Source: Nodosilinea sp. E11
Lineage (GTDB): Bacteria > Cyanobacteriota > Cyanobacteriia > Phormidesmidales > Phormidesmidaceae
DNA: 64,000 nucleotides
NCBI RefSeq assembly: GCF_032813545.1
Contig: NZ_CP136520.1
Span: 1,854,001-1,918,000, forward strand
Direction of reading: 5' to 3'
Positions 54,394 to 63,068 of this stretch are shown piece after piece. The position numbers and the translations under genes were made by a program. The notes under the pieces are model-generated. The model did not search any database. It saw only the letters and a program-made list of their open reading frames with translations, and was not told the DNA's origin. Position 1 is the stretch's first letter, and each line of letters opens with the position of its first letter.

Positions 54394-55533
54394 TCAACCG
54401 CTGAGCGCTTGATCTAAATCAGCGATCAAATCATTCACCTGCTCTAGGCCGATAGAGAGGCGCAGCAGGTTAGGGGCGGTGGCGGTGCCCACCTCAATCG
54501 AGGCACGGTGCTCAATGGTGCTGTGGGGGCTGCCAAAGCTGGTGGCACGGGCGATCAGGCGGGTGCGGGCGGCAACGGCCATCGCCGCGTCTTGATCACC
54601 CTTGACTAAGAACGAGAGCAGGCCACCGTAGCCGGTCATTTGCTGTTGGGCAACGGTGTGGCCGGGGTGCTCTGGCAACCCCGGATAGAGTACCTGTTCA
54701 ATGGCCGAGTGCTGAGCCAGCCATTCAGCTACGGTTTGAGCCGCCGCCGCCTGGGCGCGCACCCGCAGGGGCAGGGTTTGCAGACCCCGCAGGGTCAGCC
54801 AGCAGTCAAAGGGCGAAGGCACCGTGCCGCCAATGGTTTGAATCAGCCGCAGTTGCTCAAACAGTGGATTCAGCTCACGGGTGACGACGGCACCCCCAAT
54901 CACATCGCCATGGCCTGCCAGGTATTTGGTCGTGGCATGGATAGAGAAGTCGGCCCCCAGCGCCAAGGGGGTTTGCAGCACCGGAGAGGCGATCGTGTTG
55001 TCGCAGGCTAGATAGGCATTGGCCTGGTGGGCTAGATCGGCCACGGCGCGAATATCGGTCACCGCCAGTTGAGGGTTAGAGGGCGTTTCGATCAGCACCA
55101 GGCGGGTGTTGGGCCTCAGTGCCTCAGCCACCGCCGCCAAATCTGTCGTATCGACCAGGGTGTAGATCAGCCCCCAGGGGGCGAGAATTTTCTCTAGCAT
55201 CTGCTGCACGCCAAAGTAGACACTCTGGGGCGCAATCACATGATCTTGAGGGCTAAGGGCTTGCAGCAGACTAAAGGTGGCGGCAGACCCCGAGGCAAAG
55301 GTGGCACATTCGGCCCCGTTTTCGAGGGTGGCCAGGGCGGTTTCGAGGGCATCGCGGTTAGGGTTGCCGCTGCGGCCATAGATGTAGCCGTAGGGGTAGC
55401 TGCCGTCGCCGCCGCGCTCAAAGGTCGTCGAGAGATGAATTGGGGGCGTGAGGGCTCCGGTGGCCGGGTCGATGCCCCTGCCGCTGTGAACAGCCTGGGT
55501 ATCGGCAGAGAAAGCGCTGGCGTCAGGAGACAT
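54394..55533 (-). CDS. Transsulfuration-family PLP enzyme (cystathionine gamma-synthase-like)
   Basis: 379 residues. Cys/Met-metabolism PLP fold: YGRSGNPNRDALETALA near the N-terminus, the FASGSAA block, and the PLP lysine in SIHATTKYLAGHGDVIGG. Motifs cannot separate cystathionine gamma-synthase, gamma-lyase and O-acetylhomoserine sulfhydrylase with confidence. An ATG at 55533 with AGGAGA close upstream is preferred; a 16-residue longer reading exists. The gene lies between two G-quadruplex-type tracts. Confidence 0.85.
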   Translation of the reverse strand: MSPDASAFSADTQAVHSGRGIDPATGALTPPIHLSTTFERGGDGSYPYGYIYGRSGNPNRDALETALATLENGAECATFASGSAATFSLLQALSPQDHVIAPQSVYFGVQQMLEKILAPWGLIYTLVDTTDLAAVAEALRPNTRLVLIETPSNPQLAVTDIRAVADLAHQANAYLACDNTIASPVLQTPLALGADFSIHATTKYLAGHGDVIGGAVVTRELNPLFEQLRLIQTIGGTVPSPFDCWLTLRGLQTLPLRVRAQAAAAQTVAEWLAQHSAIEQVLYPGLPEHPGHTVAQQQMTGYGGLLSFLVKGDQDAAMAVAARTRLIARATSFGSPHSTIEHRASIEVGTATAPNLLRLSIGLEQVNDLIADLDQALSG

Positions 55534-55688
55534 AAAATGATGGGGAAATGACAGTCTTCTGATTGTAGGGGTGATTTTCAAAGGTACCGACCTAGGCGAT
55601 CGCCCCTCAGATCAGCTCCCCCACCTGGGCACCCTAACCCCATCCACCCAAATCCCCTATGCAACACCAGGGCAGACACCTGGGTCTG

Positions 55689-55738
55689 CCCCTACCCACC
55701 CATCCACCCATCCTACCCACTCACCCACCCACTCCCCC
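55689..55738 (-). repeat. C-rich low-complexity tract before pilD (G-quadruplex type on minus strand)
   Basis: Eight runs of three to five C (CCCTACCCACCCATCCACCC and on) end right at the pilD ATG. On the minus strand these are G-runs with loops of 1-6 bases. No ribosome-binding site remains between the tract and the ATG. Confidence 0.55.
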
Positions 55739-56545
55739 ATGGACGCCCTCATCACCTTCGCCCTCGTCTTCCTCTTCGGCTCTGCCGTAGGTAGCTTTCT
55801 CAACGTGGTGATCTACCGCATCCCGGCGGGGCTGTCGCTGCTGCACCCGCCCTCGCGCTGCCCCAAGTGCCACACCCGGCTCAAGCCCTACGACAACGTG
55901 CCGGTGCTGGGCTGGCTGTGGCTCAAGGGCCGCTGTCGCTACTGTCGCGCCCCAATTTCGCCCCGCTATCCGCTGATTGAGGCTTTGACCGGAGCGCTAT
56001 TTGTGGCGGCGTTTTGGCTAGGGGGCATGACCTGGGCCACGGTGGGTTACTGGCTGCTGCTGAGCTGGCTGGTGGCCCTGGCCTTTATCGATCTCGACAC
56101 ACTGACCCTGCCCAATGTACTCACCCAGTCGGGGTTGGTACTGGGGCTAGCGATCAAATTTGCCCTGCCAATGGTGCAAGGGGCACCCTGGCCCAGCCCC
56201 ATCCATAGCCTACTGAGCGGTATTGTGGGAGCAGTCTTGGGTATCTGGATTTTTGACCTGATCACCATCTTTGCCTCGGCGGCCCTGGGGCAGACGGCCA
56301 TGGGGGGTGGCGATGCCAAGCTGGCGGCGATGCTGGGGGCCTGGCTAGGCTGGCAGGGGGTGCTGCTGAGCGGGTTTTTGGCCTGCGTGGTGGGGGCTGT
56401 GGTAGGGGGTGGGGCGATCGCCCTCAAGCTGATCAGTCGTCGTCAGCCGGTGCCCTTTGGCCCCTTTCTGGCGATCGCAGCGGTGATCACCCTGTTTTGG
56501 GGCGAACCCCTGATCGGAGCCTACCGAGCCATCTTTTTCCCATAG
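55739..56545 (+). CDS. pilD: Prepilin peptidase (A24 family, PilD-type)
   Basis: Cleaves and N-methylates type IV prepilins at the cytoplasmic membrane. 268 residues, seven to eight membrane helices. The N-terminal cytosolic loop has two CxxC pairs (Cys41/44, Cys66/69), as in methylating enzymes. The catalytic aspartates are in IDLDTLTLPN (about residue 118-126) and GGGDAK (Asp192). The ATG at 55739 matches family length. It functionally relates to the PilT-type ATPase at 3522. Confidence 0.9.
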   Translation: MDALITFALVFLFGSAVGSFLNVVIYRIPAGLSLLHPPSRCPKCHTRLKPYDNVPVLGWLWLKGRCRYCRAPISPRYPLIEALTGALFVAAFWLGGMTWATVGYWLLLSWLVALAFIDLDTLTLPNVLTQSGLVLGLAIKFALPMVQGAPWPSPIHSLLSGIVGAVLGIWIFDLITIFASAALGQTAMGGGDAKLAAMLGAWLGWQGVLLSGFLACVVGAVVGGGAIALKLISRRQPVPFGPFLAIAAVITLFWGEPLIGAYRAIFFP

Positions 56546-56688
56546 TGCGTAGGGTCACGGCGGGCCTCTCGTCAGTCTCTGGCTGGCCCGGTCGCCTTGA
56601 CCTAGCCAGCCAGAGTGATTCATGATCGTTAGAGGGCGTGCTCTATGCGCCGCCCCGCTGAGCAAACGATACGTCTAGATAGCCCACC

Positions 56689-57120
56689 GTGACCAAACCG
56701 CCGCAATATTTTAAGCTTGGCCCCTGGTCGCTGAAGCATAGCTGGCAAGATTTTATGGGCAAAATCGCCGCTCTCTGGCTGGGGCTAGTGTTGGTCTGGG
56801 CAATGTATCCTGCCAGTGCTGGGGCTGCCACCTGGTATCCGGTAGCGGAGGCCAGCCGGGGCCAGCAGCAGCAGTTTGTCGATATCGACTCGGTAGAACC
56901 CCTCGGCCAAGGCCATGTGCGGGTGGGCAGCTACTACGTTGACAGCCGCTCTGGCAAACCCCAGCGCACCGACTACTTAACCGAATATGACTGCGATCGC
57001 CGCCGGTTTCGCGATGTGGAGTACAGCGGCCCTGTAGGCAGCAGCGGTTGGCTACCTGTAGACCCTGACCCGTTAAACTCGGCGGCGATGGAGTATGTGT
57101 GTGGGCTGGTGCGCGGGTAG
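56689..57120 (+). CDS. Secreted protein, surface-adhesin E-like
   Basis: 143 residues from the GTG start; an in-frame ATG at 56755 gives a more ordinary signal peptide (MGKIAALWLGLVLVWAMYPA). The mature part is about 95 residues, with ATWYPVAEASRGQQQQFVDI, VRVGSYYVDSRSG and two cysteines (YDCDRR and YVCGL), a pattern like the surface-adhesin protein E / CNP1-like family. It probably sits in the periplasm; function unknown. Confidence 0.65.
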   Translation: MTKPPQYFKLGPWSLKHSWQDFMGKIAALWLGLVLVWAMYPASAGAATWYPVAEASRGQQQQFVDIDSVEPLGQGHVRVGSYYVDSRSGKPQRTDYLTEYDCDRRRFRDVEYSGPVGSSGWLPVDPDPLNSAAMEYVCGLVRG

Positions 57121-57130
57121 GTGGATGGTC

Positions 57131-58363
57131 TTAGCCTACGACCATGACCTGCGCCGTTTCTCCGGCGGGAATAAGCTTCGTGCCTACGGGCACTACCGCC
57201 AGGGCATTGGTGCCTGCCAGATTGATCAAATTGCCGGAGTTGTGGCCGCCCCCGGCCAGCTCAAACCGGTGACCGGCGGCGGTCATGGCTAGCCGGCCCC
57301 ACAGATAGGTTTCTCGCTGCCCCCCGGCTTTGAGGTCGTGGGAGGTGACGGCGGGCACAACCATCGGCCCCCAATCCGTTCCTTGGCCCGATCGCTTGCG
57401 TAGAGCCGGAGCCACAAACCGCCAAAAGGTCACCAGGGCCGAGACCGGGTTGCCCGGTAGGCCAAAGTAGAGGGGGGCAGAGCCATTTGCAATGGGGAAC
57501 GTGGCCACCGTCAGCGGTTTACCGGGTTTGACCGCCACGGCGCGAATGTGTAGCGTTGCCCCCAGTTCTACCAAAATCTCATCGACATAGTCGTAGTCGC
57601 CCACCGAGACACCCCCGGACGACACAATCGCATCTGCCTGGGTCAGGGCCGTTTGAATTGCCGCCCGCAGCGCCTGGGGTTGGTCGGGCACAATGCCCAG
57701 GGGCACTGCGATCGCCCCCGCCTGACGTACCAACGCCGCCAGAGCATACTGATTAGAATCGACAATTTGCCCTGGCTGTAGCGGGGTTCCAGGCCCTACC
57801 AACTCATCGCCTGTGGAGAGAATTGCCACCCGAGGCTGAGGGAACACCGGCACCTGAAGGCACTGGGCCGAGGCCAACACCGCCAGTTCTGGCCCACCAA
57901 TCAGCTGACCCGCTGCCATCAGCGGGTCACCCGCCCGGCAATAGCTGCCCCGGTGGCGCACAAACTGCTGAGTGGTTGGCGCTTCTAGCACGATGACGCG
58001 ATCGCCCTCTCGCTGGGTCACCTCTTGCATGACAACCGTGTCGGCCCCAGCGGGCAGCATCGAGCCAGTCAGAATGCGGGCCGCCTGGCCAGGGCCGACG
58101 GGTCTCGTGGGCGATCGCCCCGCCGGAATCGTTTCTACCACCGTCAGCGACTGGGGCTGCTCAGCGCTAGCCCCCTGCACATCTGCGTAGCGCACCGCGT
58201 AGCCATCCATCGCTGAGTTGTCCCAGTGGGGAAAGTCGAGGGGGCTGGGGATAGGCTGAGCTAAAATGCGCCCCAGAGCCGCGTCGAGGGAAACTTGCTC
58301 AGCCTCAGTGGGCAGCAACACTAGGTCAAGAATGGTGGCGGCGGCCTCGGTGACGGAGAGCAT
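57131..58363 (-). CDS. moeA: Molybdopterin molybdotransferase
   Basis: Inserts molybdate into adenylated molybdopterin. 410 residues. It has DNSAMDGYAVR, IFPQPRVAILSTGDELV with SNQYAL next, SGGVSVGDYDYV, and LPGNPVSALVTFWRFV, all MoeA signatures, with subdomain IV at the C-terminus. It converges on the surface-adhesin E-like gene with 10 bases between stops. Confidence 0.95.
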   Translation of the reverse strand: MLSVTEAAATILDLVLLPTEAEQVSLDAALGRILAQPIPSPLDFPHWDNSAMDGYAVRYADVQGASAEQPQSLTVVETIPAGRSPTRPVGPGQAARILTGSMLPAGADTVVMQEVTQREGDRVIVLEAPTTQQFVRHRGSYCRAGDPLMAAGQLIGGPELAVLASAQCLQVPVFPQPRVAILSTGDELVGPGTPLQPGQIVDSNQYALAALVRQAGAIAVPLGIVPDQPQALRAAIQTALTQADAIVSSGGVSVGDYDYVDEILVELGATLHIRAVAVKPGKPLTVATFPIANGSAPLYFGLPGNPVSALVTFWRFVAPALRKRSGQGTDWGPMVVPAVTSHDLKAGGQRETYLWGRLAMTAAGHRFELAGGGHNSGNLINLAGTNALAVVPVGTKLIPAGETAQVMVVG

Positions 58364-58384
58364 AGAAGTCTTGAGGGGTTAGCC

Positions 58385-58433
58385 GTAGGATGGGCACTGC
58401 CAGTTTAACCCTAGGGTGGGCACGGCCCACCAT
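58385..58433. repeat. Two family 2 palindromic repeats in direct order
   Basis: GTAGGATGGGCACTGCCA (58385-58402) is a decayed copy; TAGGGTGGGCACGGCCCACC (58412-58431) is a nearly intact one. Both lie between moeA and a small membrane-protein gene. Confidence 0.6.
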
Positions 58434-58460
58434 TAGCAAGACCGTTTCCCCGAAATCCTC

Positions 58461-58679
58461 TTAGAAATCGGGGCGGGTGATCAGGCAGCTGAGGCAAAGC
58501 GCCACAGACCCAGCCAGGGTAGCGGCAGCTGAGGCGTCGGTGCCTATAAACATCAGCAGACCGTATAACCCCAGCCCCACACTGGCCACCAGGCCCAGGG
58601 GAGTGGTGAGAAAGTCAAAAAACTCGAGCAGCCCTTCGAGAAAGTGCAAAAACTGAAGCCAGCGGGCCAGAAGTGCCAT
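58461..58679 (-). CDS. Small membrane protein of unknown function
   Basis: 72 residues with two strongly hydrophobic segments (about 25-45 and 48-68) and an amphipathic N-terminus. No clear ribosome-binding site precedes the ATG and no family was recognised. It is called because of the membrane-protein composition and lack of any overlapping gene. Confidence 0.5.
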   Translation of the reverse strand: MALLARWLQFLHFLEGLLEFFDFLTTPLGLVASVGLGLYGLLMFIGTDASAAATLAGSVALCLSCLITRPDF

Positions 58680-58800
58680 AGGGGTGTATCGCTCAGAGCG
58701 TGACTAAAGACTAGAAAATTAGCTTAGGTATTTCTCTCTACAATAACTGTCTTGGCTTTAACCAAAAACTTTCCCTCGACATTCTTTGGGCCTGCTTCAG

Positions 58801-58860
58801 ATTTTGCTTAGGCGACTTCTGAAAAACCCTCTCTCTGATGGTGAGCATTGTCCACCCTAC
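58801..58860. repeat. Second copy of the GH57-end element, followed by a family 2 repeat
   Basis: 58801-58818 is identical to 28904-28921. A decayed family 2 repeat, GGTGAGCATTGTCCACC then CTAC, lies at 58840-58860. The same order (18-base element, then family 2 copy) occurs at 28904 and 29072. Confidence 0.6.
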
Positions 58861-58911
58861 GGTGGCTATAGTCGCTGAATAAAGCAGGGATCTTCTTTTC
58901 TAAAAATCTCC

Positions 58912-59730
58912 TTAATACAGCGCCTGCATTAGCCGTTTGCGGTAGGTGGGGATGAGGGGGTCGCTGTCGCCCAGCAGCTTAAAGACCGTGAGCATGGCTT
59001 TGCGGCCAGCGTCATTGCGGTAGGTGCGATCGCGCTCCACAATCCCCAAGAATCCCTCTAGCGCCAGGGCAAAATCGCCCTTCAGCGCCGCCTCACCCGC
59101 TGACCCAAAGGCCCTATCCAATTCAGAATCGCCCAAGCCGTTGAGTGCCTGGCGCAGGGTGACTAGCCCCCGCAGGCCGTCAGCTTGATCACTAGTCGCG
59201 CGATCGCTCGGATCGATCAAATCTAGATACTGAGCCGCTAGAGCATCGTCGCCTTGGGTTAGATACACCTGAGCCGCCTTGAGCAAAATCTGGCCGTTGT
59301 TGGGGTATCGGGTCAGCAAATTAGCCAGGGCAGGCAGCACTTCGGCCATATCGCCACTGGACTGAGCTCCTTCAAATGCCTCCAGGTCGTCCTCCAGGCT
59401 CGATCGCAGGCCCAGGCCATTCAGGAATTCGCGCAGCTGCGGCTCGGGCAGCACCCCCACAAACCCCTCCTGCACCTGCCCCTGGGTGACAATGCGAACG
59501 TCGGGTACTCCCTCCACGCCAAAGGCCTTAGCTAGCTCTGGGTTGGCGTCAATGTCAACCTTGGCCAGGGTAAAGTCATACTCCTGGGCCAGCTTTTCAA
59601 GCATCGGCTTGAGCAGTTGGCAGGGGCCACACCAGGTCGCAAAAAAATCAACGATTACCGGCTGCTCAAAGGATGGTTGCAGCACCGCTTGATCAAACTC
59701 GACCTGATTGACGGTAATAGATTGTCCCAT
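58912..59730 (-). CDS. Thioredoxin-TPR co-chaperone (YbbN/CnoX-like)
   Basis: 272 residues. Thioredoxin domain at 1-105 with an intact WCGPC active site (33-37), then tetratricopeptide-like helices (about 120-270), as in E. coli CnoX (YbbN), a holdase that passes clients to GroEL and DnaK. The E. coli protein lacks both catalytic cysteines, whereas here both are present, so disulfide reductase activity is likely. ATG 59730 is chosen over TTG 59754. Confidence 0.85.
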   Translation of the reverse strand: MGQSITVNQVEFDQAVLQPSFEQPVIVDFFATWCGPCQLLKPMLEKLAQEYDFTLAKVDIDANPELAKAFGVEGVPDVRIVTQGQVQEGFVGVLPEPQLREFLNGLGLRSSLEDDLEAFEGAQSSGDMAEVLPALANLLTRYPNNGQILLKAAQVYLTQGDDALAAQYLDLIDPSDRATSDQADGLRGLVTLRQALNGLGDSELDRAFGSAGEAALKGDFALALEGFLGIVERDRTYRNDAGRKAMLTVFKLLGDSDPLIPTYRKRLMQALY

Positions 59731-60044
59731 GGGTATCTCTGTAAAGGGGCTCAAAAGCGGGGGCTTAAAAACAGGTCGTAGAGTTTTACGCGACCTCCGG
59801 CACTCAAGGCCAATAGTTCAACTCGTGTTTAGAACTGTTTCAGAACGCCTTTGGGGAAAGACTATTCCATGCATCCCATCGTAGGTTATGTTAGAAAACT
59901 GGCATGAACTATCTAAGGTAGCTATGCAGCAATGCCCCAGGTTGGCCCCTCCACCACTCAGGACCAGGCATTGAGGCCCAGGGTCGGGGTTCTCTGTCGG
60001 CCCTATCATCGGCAGTCTGGTTGTTGTGGAGTTGGGCCGCAGCC
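59731..60044. other. Intergenic region between cnoX-like and cNMP-fold genes
   Basis: Divergent promoter region. A short inverted repeat AGGTCG/CGACCT lies at 59773-59796. GGAG at 60028-60031 lies 13 bases before the ATG at 60045. No other structure or gene was found. Confidence 0.4.
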
Positions 60045-60620
60045 ATGAAGCGTGTGGTATTCATTCTCGGCGTTTTAGAAGATGAGGATGTTGACTGGCT
60101 CATAGAGTCGGGTCAACGGCGGGAGTTGCGTCCCGGAGACGTGCTCATTAGCGAGGGCGAAGCCTGCGACGAGTTCTTTCTCATTCTAGACGGCGGCCTA
60201 GAGGTTTCGGTGGCCGCCCTAAGCGATCAACCCATTGCTCGTCTGGCCACTGGTGAAGTGGTGGGAGAAATGTCTTTTGTCGATGGCCAACCGCCATCGG
60301 CAACGGTGACGGCCCTTGATCCCAGTATTGTGTTGTCCATTTCTTGTGGCCAACTGCGCCATAAGCTACAGCAAGACATTTGGTTTGCCTCTCGCTTTTA
60401 TCGCGCCCTAGCTATTTTGCTCTCAAGTCGACTGCGCAGCACTGTCAAACACCTTCAGGGCCAACACTGGCGACCTGTAGCTGCCCTCAACGATGCTGGC
60501 CTAGACGAAATGGACGACATGCTTTCGATGGGCAACATTCGGTTTGACTGGATGCTAAAGCGCCTGCGCGATGTCAACTCGAATCCGTGGGAAGAGCTAG
60601 AAGTGGACAGTGGTGACTAG
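60045..60620 (+). CDS. Cyclic nucleotide-binding fold protein without DNA-binding domain
   Basis: 191 residues. The CNB domain (about 5-120) shows the usual beta-roll: LRPGDVLISEGEACDEFFLI, GLEVSV, and the phosphate-binding cassette GEVVGEMSFVDGQPPSATV. The cassette arginine (normally R-x-A-x) is replaced by Pro-Ser, so canonical cAMP/cGMP binding is doubtful. The C-terminal 70 residues are helical, with no helix-turn-helix seen. Role unknown. Confidence 0.8.
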   Translation: MKRVVFILGVLEDEDVDWLIESGQRRELRPGDVLISEGEACDEFFLILDGGLEVSVAALSDQPIARLATGEVVGEMSFVDGQPPSATVTALDPSIVLSISCGQLRHKLQQDIWFASRFYRALAILLSSRLRSTVKHLQGQHWRPVAALNDAGLDEMDDMLSMGNIRFDWMLKRLRDVNSNPWEELEVDSGD

Positions 60621-61043
60621 AGGCTCTCGGTCAGCTAGAGGGGCTCCTCGACTGGGTTCACTGTGGCTATTGGGGGCGATCGCCCTTGGGCAATTACTCC
60701 CCCTTAGAGTACAAAATCATCACCGTTTAAATATTCAGTCACCTATCGAGGTTTCTGCTACCATTCAGGCAAGACGACTCGGGGTAAACTAATAGCATTC
60801 TATGGGTGCACCCCAGGGCTGTGCTTCTACTCGCAAAGATTAAGCTGGCGCAAGTGAGCTTAGGTCTAAACCACAGTCTGCGATTGTCACAAGACTGGGC
60901 TCAAGAGAGCCATCGCAGCGGTGGAACAGGTGAAGGTGATACAGTCTACTATCCCTGCTGATTGCATCTGCGTTCCCTGCTGATTGCATCTGCGTTCCCT
61001 GCTGAATCGGTTCTCGGCTTCGTTTTTGCTAGTGTTTCAGAGT
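60621..61043. other. 423-base gene-free region upstream of the FHA gene
   Basis: Contains a 22-base tandem repeat near its right end (60952-61005) and a HIP1-like GGCGATCGCC near 60676. A 60-codon frame at 60610-60792 overlaps the upstream gene and is not supported. No hairpin terminator was found. Confidence 0.4.
60952..61005. repeat. 22-base tandem repeat, 2.5 copies
   Basis: Two identical units at 60952-60973 and 60974-60995 (beginning TCCCTGCTGATTGCATCTGC) and the first 10 bases of a third at 60996-61005. It lies 39 bases before the FHA-protein start, so it is probably in its leader or promoter. Confidence 0.8.
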
Positions 61044-61499
61044 ATGCCACTTCATACCAAGCTCAGTAATATTCTCATTGTTGAAGATAGCAAAGGTCGT
61101 CGAGAAATTGTCTTAGATGGGTCAGTGTACTCCATCGGGCGCGACCCCAAGTGCGACATTCGGCTGTCGTCTCAGTTTGTATCGCGGCATCATGCCACCC
61201 TGGTGCAGTTGCCCAAAGACGACGACACCTTCTACTACCGCATTGTAGACGGCAACCTCAAGGGCAAGCCCAGTGCTAACGGCATGCTAATCAATGGCCG
61301 TAAGCTCCAGGCCCACGATCTAAAGAACGAAGACGAAATTGTATTTGGTCCCCAGGCCCGCGCTATCTATTACCAGCTCAAGCGCGATAGTCAATCGACT
61401 CTGCCCCCAGACGAATTTGATATCACCCTAATCAGCCCCAATATGGTAGAAGAGGGCGATGAGGGCAGCGACAACCTGGATGACGATACTGAAATCTAG
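61044..61499 (+). CDS. Forkhead-associated (FHA) domain protein
   Basis: 151 residues. A single FHA domain (about 10-105) with the conserved Gly32-Arg33, Ser47-Arg-His49 and the NG pair in SANGMLINGRKL, so phosphothreonine peptide binding should be intact. The C-terminus is acidic (EEGDEGSDNLDDDTEI). ATG 61044 follows the family start. It could read targets of the kinase at 10778, but no link is shown. Confidence 0.88.
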   Translation: MPLHTKLSNILIVEDSKGRREIVLDGSVYSIGRDPKCDIRLSSQFVSRHHATLVQLPKDDDTFYYRIVDGNLKGKPSANGMLINGRKLQAHDLKNEDEIVFGPQARAIYYQLKRDSQSTLPPDEFDITLISPNMVEEGDEGSDNLDDDTEI

Positions 61500-61833
61500 C
61501 CGCCGAGTCAGCCTCAAAAGCTGTTCTAGATCTACCTCGGCAGTCTACCCGTGACGGCAGCGGCAAGGTTAATGATTGTCAACGTTGAAACCGGAGGTGA
61601 TGGCTACTTCTAACGCGATATCTGCCCAGCATAGTTGATATCAGAGCCGCTTAGGTGCTCCTAATCTGTCATTCCCACTTCCGTGGGAATGACAGGCAAG
61701 CCGTTTTCGGTTGGTTAACGAATCAGATTGCACCGGACTAGGGGTGAAGCCTTGCCTGAGCATCATTTCCTGTGCAGGCATCCCAGATATTAGGCCTAGC
61801 CAACACTTGGGCGATCGGCGGTAACTTAAACCC
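61500..61833. other. 334-base gene-free region after the FHA gene
   Basis: Between convergent genes. Its main content is the 13-base-stem inverted repeat at 61666-61695. No gene or RNA was recognised. Confidence 0.45.
61666..61695. repeat. REP-like inverted repeat (13-pair stem)
   Basis: CTGTCATTCCCAC (61666-61678) pairs perfectly with GTGGGAATGACAG (61683-61695) around TTCC. It is unlike families 1 and 2 and is the only copy seen in the window. It could act as a terminator, though no T-run follows. Confidence 0.7.
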
Positions 61834-62151
61834 CTAAACCGCCGCCCCGATCGCCTGGCTGACGGTACTAAAGACCTGTTCGCAGTGGTTGTTGTGACTC
61901 AAGGGAAGTTCTTCATTTTTGACCACCAAATTTACCCGAGCTGATTCAGCAGCTACAGTGGGCTGGTTGATCAGCACCTCAATAGTGGTGAGCTGCGCTA
62001 AGGGCACCTGTCCTGGTTGCTCTTTGGCGACTAAGTAGTCTTTTGTTTCGTAGATCATATGCAGCCCACAAGCCTGGAGCGTGCTGATGATCGAATCTCG
62101 CAACCGTACGGTGGCAGTGGAGACGGGAAGTGAATTGGTATACCGGGCCAT
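61834..62151 (-). CDS. Conserved cyanobacterial protein of unknown function
   Basis: 105 residues from the chosen ATG, which has AGAGGA five bases upstream. Mixed alpha/beta composition with no membrane helix. The core is STLQACGLHMIYETKDYLVA followed by TTIEVLINQP and VNLVVKNEELPLSHNNHCEQ. No family name or function is known to me. Confidence 0.65.
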   Translation of the reverse strand: MARYTNSLPVSTATVRLRDSIISTLQACGLHMIYETKDYLVAKEQPGQVPLAQLTTIEVLINQPTVAAESARVNLVVKNEELPLSHNNHCEQVFSTVSQAIGAAV

Positions 62152-62384
62152 GGGTATCCTCTGCTGAGACCAGCGTAACGACATGGTCAGTGCCTGAGCA
62201 CAGACAACCTTGGGTTATCTACTGCACCCGTTGACCGCTTGGGTATGGCACCAGTCCTGATTTGCTTCTTAGTGTATACCATAAAATTTTTGGCTGGCAG
62301 AGGGGGGAGGGGCTATTCACCGATGGCAACTCTGGGTCTACCTTACCTGTAAGCTTGAGAAAACGATGCCTAAAATGACAAGTT

Positions 62385-63068
62385 ATGCCCGGTAAGCTGG
62401 TGGTGTTTGAAGGGGTAGAGGGCTGTGGTAAATCGACACAGCTGAAGGGGCTACACGCTGCCCTACAAGCCAGCGATCGCCTGCGGCAGCTTCAACGGCA
62501 AGGTGTAGTGCCAGCGCTGCTGACCACCCGTGAACCGGGGGGGACTGAGCTGGGGTTAGGCCTGCGACAGCTGTTGTTGGGCTACCAGGGCACCGCCCCC
62601 ATGGCCAGTCGTGCCGAACTGTTGCTGTATGCTGCAGATCGCGCTCAGCATGTTGAAGAAGTGATTAAGCCCGCCTTGGCCCAAGGCTGCTGGGTGTTGT
62701 GCGATCGCTATATCGACTCTACAGTGGCCTACCAGGGCTACGGTCGCGGGCTTGATCTAGCTTTGATCGATCAACTCAATGCGGTGGCCACCGGGGGCCT
62801 AGTACCCGACCTCACCCTCTGGCTCAAGCTCGATGCCGCCACGGGGCTAGCCCGCACTCAACAGCGGGGGGCCGCCGATCGCATGGAACAGGCCGATCTG
62901 GCCTTTCACCAGCGGGTACAGCGGGGCTTTGAGACCCTGGCGACGCAGCACCCCGATCGCATTGTGGCGATCGATGCCGCTGCGCCGGTAGAGGCCGTAG
63001 CCGCCGACATTTTTGCCGTTGTAGAAGGGTATTTGCAGCAGTGGTACGAACCCAATTTGACGGCTTAG
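62385..63068 (+). CDS. tmk: Thymidylate kinase
   Basis: Phosphorylates dTMP to dTDP. 227 residues. P-loop GVEGCGKST (10-18), the DRx motif in CDRYIDSTVAYQGYGRG, and TREPGGTELG. It overlaps holB by 28 bases, forming a replication-related operon, an arrangement common in bacteria. Confidence 0.96.
   Translation: MPGKLVVFEGVEGCGKSTQLKGLHAALQASDRLRQLQRQGVVPALLTTREPGGTELGLGLRQLLLGYQGTAPMASRAELLLYAADRAQHVEEVIKPALAQGCWVLCDRYIDSTVAYQGYGRGLDLALIDQLNAVATGGLVPDLTLWLKLDAATGLARTQQRGAADRMEQADLAFHQRVQRGFETLATQHPDRIVAIDAAAPVEAVAADIFAVVEGYLQQWYEPNLTA

Noticed and set aside
60610-60792. 60-codon frame overlapping the end of the CNB-fold gene
   Set aside because: Short, Arg/Gly/Leu-biased translation of intergenic DNA without a recognisable domain.
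62246-62353. 35-codon hydrophobic frame before tmk
   Set aside because: No ribosome-binding site and no match to known small photosystem subunits; likely chance.
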